In this document: positions 24,919 to 33,923 of the stretch, piece by piece | Position numbering within the stretch: position 1 is the stretch's first letter | Layout: each line of letters starts with the position of its first letter | Source of the DNA: SVFI01 sp045588655 | Lineage (GTDB): Bacteria; Bacillota; Clostridia; Lachnospirales; Lachnospiraceae | Assembly (NCBI GenBank): GCA_045588655.1 | Contig: JAZNEP010000059.1 | Span: 68,335 to 132,334, forward strand | Length of the DNA stretch: 64,000 nt | Direction: 5' to 3' | Program-made: the position numbers and the translations under genes | The notes under the pieces: model-generated | Told to the model about the DNA's origin: nothing | Seen by the model: only the letters and a program-made list of their open reading frames with translations | Databases searched by the model: none

Positions 24919-25019
24919 GAATTTATAATTCTAATTAAAATTTTGGTTAAATTGCACATATTCGATCGAGATTTTAGTTCTATTTCCCAATTATCTTATA
25001 AGGAAAAGGAGGTCTTTCT

Positions 25020-26099
25020 ATGAAAGGATATGCTAAAATACGTCTTGCCGTATTTTTATGCATCGTGATGGTATTACCATCTGTTATTTCTGTATTACCG
25101 ATGACTGCACTGGAAGTATCTGCTGCTTCATCCGCCAGTATATCTTGGAATTATAATTTTAATTCTTACGCATCAACAGTAATACAGATTGAAAAAGGCG
25201 AAAAATTTAATATTGGTGATTTTGCTTATGTTTATGACGGAGCAAATTATGGATGTGCATCACAGTTTAAAAAAGTGAGCTATTCTTCCAGCAAAAAATC
25301 GATAGCAACTGTAGATTCCAAAGGTAATCTACATGCGAAAAGAACCGGAAAAGTCACGATTACCATCAAATACAAAGGACAGAAGATTCGTCAAAATTTC
25401 CAGATTGTGAAAACCGGATCTCTTTCTTCTTCGAAAGCATGTAACAGCCTTAGACAAAAAACGAAACAGCTTGCAAAACTACCATCAAAGATTACTTCCT
25501 CCAACGGATATAAGTATCTCAATATGGTAAAAAGTTTTGACGAGTTTTTCCTTACAAATTCCATGGAAATCAGCCATGCAGGTTTTCTTAAAGAAACCGT
25601 CCAAAGCGGAATTTATACCTACTATAATCCTTCCAACAAGCTTGCAGTACCGCAGATCGGACGTCTTTTTGCTCTGCAGCAGCTCCTTTATCAGTTTGCG
25701 GATAAGAATTCTCCTACTTCCACCAGCAGTAGTAAGATATTAAAAATTTCATCTGTTTCCGCCAGCACATCAGGGATTACGATTAAAACTAAGCAAAAAG
25801 TAACAGCAACTCATTTATTAGCTTCCTATATTTCATATAGTAGCTTAAATGAAAAACCAAATAAAAAATCAGCTGACGTATATATCAGTGTGTACGATCA
25901 AACAGAACAGAAATACTATTCTGCTATTGCTACCTTAAAGAAAGGAAGTAAAACTATCTTTGTAAAAATTGGTCAGAATACATATAACCCGACTACAGGA
26001 AATACTGAATTTAGAGTTCAAAAACTGAAAAAAGGGCATACCTATATGATAGGAAATCCAGTATCCTGGGGTAGTGGTAAGAAAGTAAAAATAAAGTAA
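25020..26099 (+). CDS. Secreted protein with a BIG2-like Ig domain
   Basis: 359 residues. A signal peptide (MKGYAKIRLAVFLCIVMVLP to about residue 37, AxA-like SAASSA site) precedes an Ig-like bacterial domain, residues 45-125, with the typical 'YSSSKKSIATVDSKGNLHAK' element and a RTGKVTITIKYKG strand. The rest is unassigned, lysine- and serine-rich, without an LPXTG or transmembrane anchor. Possibly a cell-wall-associated protein released or bound non-covalently. A strong promoter precedes it. Confidence 0.7.
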   Translation: MKGYAKIRLAVFLCIVMVLPSVISVLPMTALEVSAASSASISWNYNFNSYASTVIQIEKGEKFNIGDFAYVYDGANYGCASQFKKVSYSSSKKSIATVDSKGNLHAKRTGKVTITIKYKGQKIRQNFQIVKTGSLSSSKACNSLRQKTKQLAKLPSKITSSNGYKYLNMVKSFDEFFLTNSMEISHAGFLKETVQSGIYTYYNPSNKLAVPQIGRLFALQQLLYQFADKNSPTSTSSSKILKISSVSASTSGITIKTKQKVTATHLLASYISYSSLNEKPNKKSADVYISVYDQTEQKYYSAIATLKKGSKTIFVKIGQNTYNPTTGNTEFRVQKLKKGHTYMIGNPVSWGSGKKVKIK

Positions 26100-26137
26100 T
26101 GAAAGAAAATAATACTTAAAACCGGAACAACTAAACT

Positions 26138-27868
26138 ATGAAGAAAAAAACAAAAAAACAACAAGGCTTATGGGATCTGTTGATTCCGATTTTGATTGTC
26201 ATCGTTATACTTCCCTGTGTCGTGCACCTGGCTGTCTACAGCTGTGGCTACAGCAAATACGACTGGTATTCTAATAACGATATTCTTTCTGATTTTTATT
26301 GCTATTATAAGAGTTACTTGCTGGACATCGTCGGTATATTTTCGGGAATTATACTTATACTGCGATTGACGCTTTACCGTGAAAAAACCAAAGACATGAA
26401 ACTCTTTCTCCCTGCTGCCATTTATTGTCTGTTTGTAGTATTATCTACTATTTTTTCAGTCAATCAAATGGCTTCCCTGCAGGGAAACTTTGCATCCTTT
26501 GAAAGTTGCATTGTTTTGATTGTATATGTGATTATGGCTGTTTACGCCTATCAGATTATGGAATCAGAAAGAGATTACAGATATATCTGGTATGCCATTA
26601 TTGGTATTTCTGTCTTTTTTATTCTCATCGGTTCATTTCAGATTTTCCAACACGATCTGATGAATTATGAGTGGGTACAGCGTCTTATCATGAGCGACGA
26701 GCAGTTTTCTTTGTATGGCGGGGAAATCGAAGATGCTTTTACAGGGAACAATGTTTATCTGACATTATACAATCCTAATTACGCCGGAGTCACCCTGACC
26801 ATGCTATTTACCATTGTTTTTGTCATGTTCCTATCGGAACAGCAGAAAAAAAAGCAGTTCGCTTATGGTGTTCTTTCGATTGGATTGTTTCTTTTAATCT
26901 GGTTTACCTACTCGAGAGCATCCCTTTTAGCTACCTTTCTTATTGCTCTGATTGTGGGTATAAGCCATATAACATCCAAAAAACATTTGGTCATCGGAGG
27001 TATCTCCTTTTTACTGATACTTTCGCTTCTTATTTGCATTGATGCGGGACTAAATTTTAAATATCTGTCTCGAATGATTGACAAAAACACAAGAGAACCT
27101 TTAGAGGCTATGACTACCGATCGCGATGGAATTCATATCATCTACGACGGCAAAGAGTATCTGCTACATATTGAGCATGATTCCTTGGTTTGTAGCACTT
27201 CATCCACAAAAGCCTCTTTGTATTATGCTTCTGAGGGGCAAGAGATGTCATTACCGATGGAACCGGACGCAAAAGCTTTTTTTGAAGGGCAGGAAATATA
27301 TCTGTACCTTGCTGAAAATACACTGACCTTTTTAAAAAAAGACGACACTTATTATTATTGCACAGTTAGCGGAAAACTGACCGACATGGCTATTGTAGAA
27401 GCTGTCGATTTACATGGGTTGGAATATCTTGGCTCTGCGCGTGGATATATTTGGTCCAGAGTATTTCCTCTTTTAGATGATTATCTGTTTGTGGGTAGCG
27501 GACCGGATACATTTGCCGAAGTTTTCCCGCAACATGATTACGCCGGAAAGGTCGTATATTCTGATCGCCCGGACATGGTGATTGAAAAAGCACATAACGA
27601 TTATCTGACCAAATGGATACAGACGGGAGCACTCTCCGTGCTTTGTCTTGTAACCTTCTACCTTTTATTTATAAGGAAAGGCCTTGTATCCTTTGCCGGA
27701 ATCAAAACGATATCTGACCGAACCCTGACAGACCGACTTGGAATGGGTTGTTATCTGGCCTGTATCAGCTATATGTTTACAAGCCTCTTTAATGATTCCA
27801 CATTGCAAACCGCTCCTTTTTTCTGGGTGTTTGCAGGAATCGCACTTAGTTGTATGAAAAAACGCTGA
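26138..27868 (+). CDS. O-antigen ligase-like polysaccharide polymerase/ligase membrane protein
   Basis: 576 residues, about 12 transmembrane helices, with a large soluble insertion (about residues 320-440) before the last helices. FTYSRASLLATFLIALIVG with the charged 'SR' pair is the Wzy_C/O-antigen ligase signature, and the VGSGPDTFAEVFPQHDY stretch followed by KAHNDYL is the conserved periplasmic His/Asp loop. Probably links or polymerises a surface glycan. It follows the secreted protein by 38 bp and may share its transcript. Confidence 0.75.
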   Translation: MKKKTKKQQGLWDLLIPILIVIVILPCVVHLAVYSCGYSKYDWYSNNDILSDFYCYYKSYLLDIVGIFSGIILILRLTLYREKTKDMKLFLPAAIYCLFVVLSTIFSVNQMASLQGNFASFESCIVLIVYVIMAVYAYQIMESERDYRYIWYAIIGISVFFILIGSFQIFQHDLMNYEWVQRLIMSDEQFSLYGGEIEDAFTGNNVYLTLYNPNYAGVTLTMLFTIVFVMFLSEQQKKKQFAYGVLSIGLFLLIWFTYSRASLLATFLIALIVGISHITSKKHLVIGGISFLLILSLLICIDAGLNFKYLSRMIDKNTREPLEAMTTDRDGIHIIYDGKEYLLHIEHDSLVCSTSSTKASLYYASEGQEMSLPMEPDAKAFFEGQEIYLYLAENTLTFLKKDDTYYYCTVSGKLTDMAIVEAVDLHGLEYLGSARGYIWSRVFPLLDDYLFVGSGPDTFAEVFPQHDYAGKVVYSDRPDMVIEKAHNDYLTKWIQTGALSVLCLVTFYLLFIRKGLVSFAGIKTISDRTLTDRLGMGCYLACISYMFTSLFNDSTLQTAPFFWVFAGIALSCMKKR

Positions 27869-27891
27869 GCGATATTGCGCTCAGCGTTTTT
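27857..27891. terminator. Bidirectional terminator between convergent genes
   Basis: AAAAACGCTGAGC/GCTCAGCGTTTTT is an almost perfect palindrome with T runs on both sides. It serves the membrane protein (+) and the ABC permease (-). The stop codon of the plus-strand gene is inside it. Confidence 0.88.
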
Positions 27892-30144
27892 CTATTCCAC
27901 TGTCTTAAGTGCCACATGAAGTGGTACCTTCTTCACCTTCCTAAACTGTAGCAATGCAATCAAAGCGTATGCGATAATTCCGGCAAAAATAATCTTTACA
28001 AATGTCTCCGCCGGAACATGATACGGAATCCAACCGGCAAAATTCGAGAGCATAATCACACAAACCACTTCCATCACCTTGTCAACCAACGGTATGGTCA
28101 ATAGAAAGGCTGCGATTGCCACCATACTCGTCGTCTTAATGTAAAGTCTGCCAATCTCATTATCTGTATAGCCCAAAATTTTGGTCATGGAAATCGACTG
28201 CGCATTCTTCTCAATGACCAGCCTGGAAAGTAAATAAATGATCATTACAAACATGACAAGTCCAAAGAGATAAAATATATCAAACACACCATCCATCGAA
28301 ACTGAAAGCTGTCTGGACATTTTATTTAAATCATCTTCTGTAATGGTCATCGCAATAATACTGTCATCGATATCCTCTATTTTAACATCCGAAAAGTAGG
28401 CATTGAAATACTCCGGTTCATAATCAAATATTTCATTATAATACTCTCGGTCCATAAATACCGCGATTCCCGCAACATAATCATAGATATTCTTTACTTT
28501 AAAATGGTATTGCTTATCTCCGTATTCTTCTTTTAATGTGATGATCTCTCCCTCATTAATTTTATATTTTTCAGCAAATGCAGAAGAAATAAAAACGCTA
28601 TCAGATTCCAAATCGAGCTTCAAATATGTGCTCTCCGGCTCTACTCCGTAGAGCGACACTTTTTCACTTTTTCTTCCTTCTACCGTTGTCACAAGTGTTC
28701 CCGCACAGTATTTCTCTGCTCCCTCGGTCTGAGTCTGTGCTTCCGTCTTTAAAATATACTGATATTTGCTCATAATGGAATCGGAAATCGATTCCTGATG
28801 ATGTTCTAAAAGCATCGGAAGTGCCATTCCCAAAACCATTATGACATTGGCAAAAAAGATACCAAACACAAGCGTCATATAATTTGGCAGATTTTGAAAT
28901 ATAATACGCAGACGAAAACGCTTTATAATTCCCATTTTTTCATTCAGTCGAAATGCCTTTTTCTTCTTGCTTTTTGAAAGATCTCGGCGAAGAAATTTCA
29001 TCGGTGAAAGATTTAATTTGTTTGCAATAATTGCATAATTAATGAGAATCATAAGAATTCCCGGTACGAAAGTGGTACGAAAGAATGCATCTGCACTGGG
29101 TCTCATTACAAATGTAGGAAGACTATAGTTGGAATAATAGATTCCAAGAGCGTACTTTAGAAAACATGTATACCCCAAAATGTTTCCAACCACAGCCGCT
29201 GCTAAGGTAACAAATACCGGAATGGTTATGTAATGCCGTATGATTTCTCCTTTGGTATACCCCATTGCACGCAGTGTCCCTATCACATTGGCCTCTTTCG
29301 CAATAGTATTGCTGGTTGTGACTGCAAACACAAAAGCAATAATCGTAATTACAACATATAAAAATACGGAAAACATAATTCGATCTTTTCCCATGTCCTC
29401 ATCCGTAAAAACAATTGCCTGATTGAGGTACTGCGGAATGTAATTTGTTATCATACCATGTTGTAGCAGCACCTCCAACAGCTCTTCTGACTTCTCTTTT
29501 TCCTCCGCTTTATCGCGTGGAGCTTTGTCGTATGTCCATGCGTAATTATAATGAAGTCCTACTTCACCCAGTGCATCAAATCCTTCCTCTGTCATGACTC
29601 CGACTCCAAATTTCATCGCATCAAACATCATGTCAGACAAACCTGAAAATAATGAGTTATAATCAGATAGTGCTACCAACCCGGTAATTTCTAAAGAAGT
29701 CCCATCATAAAGAATGGTATCTCCGACCGAAAGATGATTGTTATCTGCATACATTCGGTCAATTGCCACCTCGTTCTCTTCCTTTGGAAACTCACCTTCC
29801 ATCAGACAAACCAAATCCACCTCCGTCCGTTGTTTGTATAAACGAAGCTTACTGTCAATGTTGTCGGTTTCTCTTTCTATGTAAAAATTTTCATACACCT
29901 GCACACCCTCTTCTTCTAATGTTTTGAGGGTCTTTTCATCCGCTTTCATCGCATATTCAAAATTTCCGTCCTCTATATTGTAGGTTTCAAATCCTTCGTC
30001 GTAGGAGATTCTTAAGCTCCCAGATGCAACAAAAATACCGGAAATAAAGCCGATAATTGCAATAAGAAAAATAAATAAAATGATGTATTTTGCCAAATCA
30101 CTTTTTAACTCTCTAGGCAAACGTTTATGAAGTGGATTTCTCAT
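27892..30144 (-). CDS. ABC transporter permease, FtsX/MacB-LolE type
   Basis: 750 residues. One N-terminal transmembrane helix (YIILFIFLIAIIGFISGIFV), a long extracytoplasmic domain (about 45-270), three helices with the FtsX domain (VVITIIAFVFAVTTSNTIA, TLRAMGYTKGEI), a second extracytoplasmic domain and a final three-helix FtsX repeat (ILGYTDNEIGRLY). This is the two-FtsX layout of exporters that handle peptides, lipids or antibiotics. Fourteen bp behind its ATPase gene and transcribed with it. Confidence 0.88.
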   Translation of the reverse strand: MRNPLHKRLPRELKSDLAKYIILFIFLIAIIGFISGIFVASGSLRISYDEGFETYNIEDGNFEYAMKADEKTLKTLEEEGVQVYENFYIERETDNIDSKLRLYKQRTEVDLVCLMEGEFPKEENEVAIDRMYADNNHLSVGDTILYDGTSLEITGLVALSDYNSLFSGLSDMMFDAMKFGVGVMTEEGFDALGEVGLHYNYAWTYDKAPRDKAEEKEKSEELLEVLLQHGMITNYIPQYLNQAIVFTDEDMGKDRIMFSVFLYVVITIIAFVFAVTTSNTIAKEANVIGTLRAMGYTKGEIIRHYITIPVFVTLAAAVVGNILGYTCFLKYALGIYYSNYSLPTFVMRPSADAFFRTTFVPGILMILINYAIIANKLNLSPMKFLRRDLSKSKKKKAFRLNEKMGIIKRFRLRIIFQNLPNYMTLVFGIFFANVIMVLGMALPMLLEHHQESISDSIMSKYQYILKTEAQTQTEGAEKYCAGTLVTTVEGRKSEKVSLYGVEPESTYLKLDLESDSVFISSAFAEKYKINEGEIITLKEEYGDKQYHFKVKNIYDYVAGIAVFMDREYYNEIFDYEPEYFNAYFSDVKIEDIDDSIIAMTITEDDLNKMSRQLSVSMDGVFDIFYLFGLVMFVMIIYLLSRLVIEKNAQSISMTKILGYTDNEIGRLYIKTTSMVAIAAFLLTIPLVDKVMEVVCVIMLSNFAGWIPYHVPAETFVKIIFAGIIAYALIALLQFRKVKKVPLHVALKTVE

Positions 30145-30158
30145 AATTCAACCTCCTT

Positions 30159-30857
30159 TTACCAATCAAGCTCAGCGACCGGAACTTTCGTTTCATTGAG
30201 ATAATTTCTGCGAATCATTCCATCGCGAAGAGTAATGACACGGTCTGCCATATGTTTGATTGCATCGTTGTGGGTTACCATTACGATTGTATTTCCATAT
30301 TTCTGATTTACTTCTTCGATTAGTTTGAGTATTTCTTTGGATGTGTTGTAATCAAGCGCACCCGTCGGCTCATCACAAAGAAGAATATCCGGATTCTTTA
30401 TAATCGCACGTCCGATGGCTGTTCTCTGCTGCTGTCCGCCGGATAACTGATTTGGTAATTTGTGACGGTGTTCATAAAGTCCTAAGGTGTGAAGAATCTC
30501 ATCCACATCGAGCGGGTTGTCACTAAGATAGGCTCCGACCTCAATATTTTCTTTGATGTTCAGATTCGGAACCAAATTGTACATTTGGAAAATGTACCCC
30601 AAATGTTTTCTACGGTACATCGTGAGTTTTTTCTCACTCATATCCACTGTTTTTTCGCCATGAATTGCAATATAACCGCTGTCCGCATAATCGATTCCTC
30701 CGATAATATTAAGAAGTGTCGACTTTCCTGATCCGGATGGTCCAAGGAGAACACAAAACTCTCCTTTTTCAATACCCACATCTATGCCCTTTAATACTTC
30801 TGTCCTGCTTTCGCCTTCTCCGAAACTTTTTTTAATCTTACTGATTTCTAAAAACAT
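30159..30857 (-). CDS. ABC transporter ATP-binding protein, MacB/LolD type
   Basis: About 232 residues. Walker A GPSGSGKST, Q loop YIFQMYNLVPNL, signature LSGGQQQRTAIGRA, Walker B ILLCDEPTGALD and switch His in MVTHNDAI. The GAL(D)YNTS segment is typical of MacB/LolD ATPases. Start at ATG 30857 (AAGGAAGG upstream); an upstream extension would be hydrophobic and would run through the terminator hairpins of the leader. Confidence 0.92.
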   Translation of the reverse strand: MFLEISKIKKSFGEGESRTEVLKGIDVGIEKGEFCVLLGPSGSGKSTLLNIIGGIDYADSGYIAIHGEKTVDMSEKKLTMYRRKHLGYIFQMYNLVPNLNIKENIEVGAYLSDNPLDVDEILHTLGLYEHRHKLPNQLSGGQQQRTAIGRAIIKNPDILLCDEPTGALDYNTSKEILKLIEEVNQKYGNTIVMVTHNDAIKHMADRVITLRDGMIRRNYLNETKVPVAELDW

Positions 30858-30894
30858 AATTTTCCTTCCTTTCTCTGTTATGCTGAATAGTAAC

Positions 30895-30942
30895 AAAAAA
30901 ACCGGGTACTGCAGATTCAGATGATCTGAACCGCTGTACCCG
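30895..30942 (-). terminator. Second terminator hairpin in the ABC leader
   Basis: CCGGGTAC (from 30942) pairs with GTACCCGG (ending 30902), with inner CAG/CTG pairs, followed by TTTTTTT on the minus strand. It lies between the riboswitch terminator and the ATPase start, so transcripts must pass two termination points. Confidence 0.8.
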
Positions 30943-30948
30943 GATAAT

Positions 30949-30988
30949 AAAAAAAGACTCCATGTACAGCTACTGCAATACATGAGTC
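30949..30988 (-). terminator. Riboswitch-linked terminator
   Basis: GACTCATGTA pairs with TACATGGAGTC around TTGCAGTAGCTG, then TTTTTTT. Its 5' arm contains CTCAT, the 3' strand of the upstream P1 helix, so the two structures exclude each other. Confidence 0.8.
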
Positions 30989-31063
30989 TCGTTATTTAAG
31001 ACAAGCCAGACTAAAAAGCCATGATGTTGACATTGCCACGCGTTCGCGCCACTACTCCCTCAT
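30982..31063 (-). promoter_or_regulatory. Candidate yybP-ykoY-like (Mn2+) riboswitch
   Basis: On the minus strand P1 is ATGAG (31063-31059) with CTCAT (30986-30982). Just inside are GGAGTAG on the 5' side and AACGAGA on the 3' side, and GTCAACA lies in the middle: the positions at which I recall the conserved L1/L3 elements of yybP-ykoY RNAs. CGC-GAAC-GCG and GGCAA/TTGTC helices fill the interior. Ligand binding would hold P1 and block the overlapping terminator (an ON switch). An ABC exporter is an unusual target for this class. Confidence 0.55.
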
Positions 31064-31099
31064 CGGAATGTTCTGTTGTTGGTTGCATTTTAAAACAAC

Positions 31100-31125
31100 A
31101 AATCAGGGTTTGTCAACCCTGATTT
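31100..31125 (-). terminator. Terminator after the membrane protein at 31152
   Basis: AAATCAGGGTT/AACCCTGATTT arms around TGTC (as read on the plus strand). The minus strand continues TTGTTGTTTT. Confidence 0.75.
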
Positions 31126-31151
31126 TAGAAAAATCTTATTTTCGATGATTT

Positions 31152-31946
31152 CTAATTTACAAGTTGTTGCCAGAAATTCAAAGAAAATTCATAGTACGCT
31201 ATATATAGCTTAACAATCAATAAAATCAGCATGGAAAAAATAAGCATACTGGCAATAATAGCGCCACGTTGCGTCATACGTTTAAGCTTATCGTTATGTT
31301 TGGAAGCCAGTTCAATATTTGGCTCAAAATTCACCTTTTCCATGCGGTTTTTAATTTCCGATACCTCCATATCAAAAGAGCCGTTCTCAAGCATCTCGCG
31401 CCACGAAGCAATGTTTGCCAGCTGTTCTTTGTATCGTCCGACATGAGTCTGACATGCCAGAATCTCTCCTGTCAACCGCGGAACATGATAGCGTTGCACA
31501 ATCCAGTCTCCGAAAGCGTTGTTTTTATCATTGATTACTTTACTCACAACACCTTTGATAATCTTATAAACACAAATCGGCATAATAAACACAAAAGCGA
31601 ATATTTCAATAGTTACAAACACTCCGCCGATAATCATAAGCACAAGCATTCCGGTCATTGGCATAGCTAGAGAAATCGGCAAAAGCAGCACCATCGCAAG
31701 CAATATACCAATCCACAATTTCAGCTCAAACTCCTGCTCCTTTTTCCTCTCCTGCGCACTGTGAAGCTGCATATTCACTTCCTTTAGTGCAAACTCCAGC
31801 CTATCCTCATAATAATCAAGCCAATATGTTATTTCGCTATCATATTTGTAATATGTTATTTCTTTCTCTTCAGGTTGCGGAAGCTTTTCCTTATGATAAT
31901 CCTTCCAATAATCTTCATACGAATCAAACTTTCCGGAATTTTCCAT
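31152..31946 (-). CDS. Membrane protein of unknown function
   Basis: 264 residues: an acidic N-terminus (YEDYWKDYHKEKLPQPEEKE), a coiled helix, two adjacent transmembrane segments (LWIGILLAMVLLLPISLAMP and LVLMIIGGVFVTIEIFAFVF), a cytoplasmic helical part and one C-terminal transmembrane helix (GAIIASMLIFSMLILLIV). No family recognised. It follows another unknown membrane protein by 24 bp and may work with it. Confidence 0.6.
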   Translation of the reverse strand: MENSGKFDSYEDYWKDYHKEKLPQPEEKEITYYKYDSEITYWLDYYEDRLEFALKEVNMQLHSAQERKKEQEFELKLWIGILLAMVLLLPISLAMPMTGMLVLMIIGGVFVTIEIFAFVFIMPICVYKIIKGVVSKVINDKNNAFGDWIVQRYHVPRLTGEILACQTHVGRYKEQLANIASWREMLENGSFDMEVSEIKNRMEKVNFEPNIELASKHNDKLKRMTQRGAIIASMLIFSMLILLIVKLYIAYYEFSLNFWQQLVN

Positions 31947-31970
31947 ATACTACCTCCTGATATGTTCATT

Positions 31971-32393
31971 CTACTCTTGCATTTTTTTTTGCAGAAAATC
32001 TTTGAGATTCTTTTTTGCATTTACATAGATTATCCCAAAAAACAGCGCAAAAATGATAAGTGCCATCACTCCAAGAAACATCTCACCGATAAGAAGTGCA
32101 CCCAGCATACTAAATCCCATTGCAGAAGTCCCAATAAAAAACGCTACACTGATAAAGGTTAGTCTTTCGACCGGTCGAATTCCCTTTTGTGTAAAAAACA
32201 AACGCCACTTCCTCGTATATCTTGTAACATTTAACGCATTCGTGGGAACAAACATATAAACATAATACTTATTTGCCTTTTTTTCCAGCGTTACATAGTC
32301 GTTTAAATACCATTTTGGCGCATCATAGAGGTGTTGCTCCATACAGGCTTCAATATTTTCTTTTGTGTAGGTTTCATTGTATTTTACGAGCAT
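31971..32393 (-). CDS. Membrane protein of unknown function
   Basis: 140 residues. A soluble N-terminal 80 residues rich in Tyr and Trp (MEQHLYDAPKWYLNDYVTLE), then two transmembrane helices (FISVAFFIGTSAMGFSML, MALIIFALFFGIIYV) and a lysine-rich tail. It is located 11 bp after the CNNM gene and before the 31152 gene, so the three are likely one transcript. Function unknown. Confidence 0.55.
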   Translation of the reverse strand: MLVKYNETYTKENIEACMEQHLYDAPKWYLNDYVTLEKKANKYYVYMFVPTNALNVTRYTRKWRLFFTQKGIRPVERLTFISVAFFIGTSAMGFSMLGALLIGEMFLGVMALIIFALFFGIIYVNAKKNLKDFLQKKMQE

Positions 32394-32404
32394 TTTTCTT
32401 CCCG

Positions 32405-33661
32405 TTACTCTTCTTCCTCTTCTATCGGTTCTCCAACTAAAAGCTGAACCTTTTCCACTCGTTTACCGTTCATCTCCGTCACGGTAATCTTAAGGTTCTT
32501 GTATTCAAAACTATCGCCGACCTCCGGAACACGCCCGAGCACATCCATCGCCCATCCGCTGACTGTCTGGACGTCAAGTTCATCGTTCATATCCAGTTCT
32601 TCAAAAACAGAATCCACGTTAGTGGTTCCGAGAATGGTGTATTCCTCATCGGACACTTTGACAATTTCCAGTGTTACCTCATCATGCTCATCCCAAATTT
32701 CGCCGACAATTTCCTCTATAATATCTTCCAGCGTAACAATTCCGACCGTTCCGCCGTATTCGTCAAGAACAACCGCAATATGTAATTTCTCTTGCTGAAG
32801 CTCTTTCAAAAGTTCGTCAATCTTCTTTGTCTTTGTCGTAAACAAAGCCGGTCTCACACACGCATCAATGCTCTTGCTTGTGCGATACACATGATTATGA
32901 AAATCTTTCTGATAAATAATTCCGACAATATGATCGATAGTATCCTCATAAAGCGGAAGTCTCGAATATCCGGTTTCCGCAAAAATTTCTGCAATTTCTT
33001 CCTTTGTTGCCTTGGTGGAAACGCCTGTGATATCGATTCGCGGAGTGAGAACGTCCATTGCTTCCTGCTCAGAAAACTCAATCGCACTGCGGATGAGCGT
33101 ACTTTCTTCCTCGTCAATTCCGCCTTCCTGCTCTGCTTCCTCCACAATCGTAATCAGCTCTTCTTCTGTGATGGACGGATTGTCATTTGATTTTACAATC
33201 TTGGATAATAATTTTTTCCAAAGTCCAAACAGGTAATTAAACGGGGTAAGTATGATAATCAAACAACGAAGCAGTGGTGCAGCAAACATTGCAAATTTCT
33301 CCGGATGCTCTTTTGCAATACTCTTAGGTGTCACTTCACCAAATACAAGAACTACAATGGTCAGTACTACCGTTGAAACGCTCGGTCCAATTTCTTCTCC
33401 CAACCAGCTTACAAAAAGTATCGTCGCCAGGGAAGCCGACAATATATTTACAATATTATTTCCAATTAAAATAGTAGACAGCAGACTGTCATAATTTTCG
33501 GACAGCTTAAGTACGAGCTTGGCTTTCTTGTTTCCCTTTTCTGCCATGTTCTTGATACGGATGCGGTTCAGCGAAGAAAACGCTGTCTCCGTTGCTGAAA
33601 AATACCCTGACATGATAATACAAAATATAATAATTATTAGTGATGCGGTATCGCCTTCCAT
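32405..33661 (-). CDS. CNNM/CorC-family transporter (DUF21, CBS pair, CorC_HlyC)
   Basis: About 418 residues. The N-terminal DUF21 membrane domain (SGYFSATETAFSSLNRIRIK, LIGNNIVNILSASLATILF) is followed by a CBS pair (MDVLTPRIDITGVS, YSRLPLYEDTIDHIVGII, AVVLDEYGGTVGIVTLEDII) and a C-terminal CorC_HlyC domain. Relatives such as Bacillus MpfA (YhdP) export Mg2+. The start is put at ATG 33661; the longer frame would enter the attenuator hairpin upstream. It is preceded by a leader peptide and terminator, so expression is probably attenuated. Confidence 0.9.
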   Translation of the reverse strand: MEGDTASLIIIIFCIIMSGYFSATETAFSSLNRIRIKNMAEKGNKKAKLVLKLSENYDSLLSTILIGNNIVNILSASLATILFVSWLGEEIGPSVSTVVLTIVVLVFGEVTPKSIAKEHPEKFAMFAAPLLRCLIIILTPFNYLFGLWKKLLSKIVKSNDNPSITEEELITIVEEAEQEGGIDEEESTLIRSAIEFSEQEAMDVLTPRIDITGVSTKATKEEIAEIFAETGYSRLPLYEDTIDHIVGIIYQKDFHNHVYRTSKSIDACVRPALFTTKTKKIDELLKELQQEKLHIAVVLDEYGGTVGIVTLEDIIEEIVGEIWDEHDEVTLEIVKVSDEEYTILGTTNVDSVFEELDMNDELDVQTVSGWAMDVLGRVPEVGDSFEYKNLKITVTEMNGKRVEKVQLLVGEPIEEEEE

Positions 33662-33685
33662 GATTATTTCAATACTCCTTTCATT

Positions 33686-33736
33686 AAAAAAGACAACAAA
33701 AAGCATAGCCTGCACTAAAAAGTCCATGCTATGCTT
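33686..33736 (-). terminator. Attenuator hairpin upstream of the CNNM gene
   Basis: AAGCATAGC (33736-33728 read on minus) pairs with GCTATGCTT (33709-33701), with an 18-nt loop, followed by TTTTGTTGTCTTTTTT. It lies between a leader peptide and the transporter gene; the leader's stop codon is in its loop. Confidence 0.75.
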
Positions 33737-33822
33737 CCAATATTTCTTGTATTATTTCTTCGATTCTTTATGATTAAATAATATCTACAATACTGTGCAG
33801 TGTTACTGTCACCGTCGTCCAT
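33715..33822 (-). CDS. 35-residue leader peptide of the CNNM gene
   Basis: An ATG at 33822 stands seven bases after GGAGG and opens a 35-codon frame starting MDDGDSNTAQYC and ending IAWTF, with its stop (33715-33717) inside the loop of the attenuator hairpin. A ribosome finishing translation would cover the 5' arm of the terminator. The acidic MDDGD opening recalls the Asp/Pro/Glu-rich nascent chains that destabilise ribosomes in low Mg2+ (as in enterobacterial mgtL). Leader function is inference from placement. Confidence 0.55.
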   Translation of the reverse strand: MDDGDSNTAQYCRYYLIIKNRRNNTRNIGSIAWTF

Positions 33823-33923
33823 TTCAATTCCTCCGATTACTAATGCATACATTATATGCTATTCTTCCTAAGGAATCAAGACCTGATTTTTTTGTTTCTT
33901 TCCTGCTTTTTGCTTTGTTTCCC

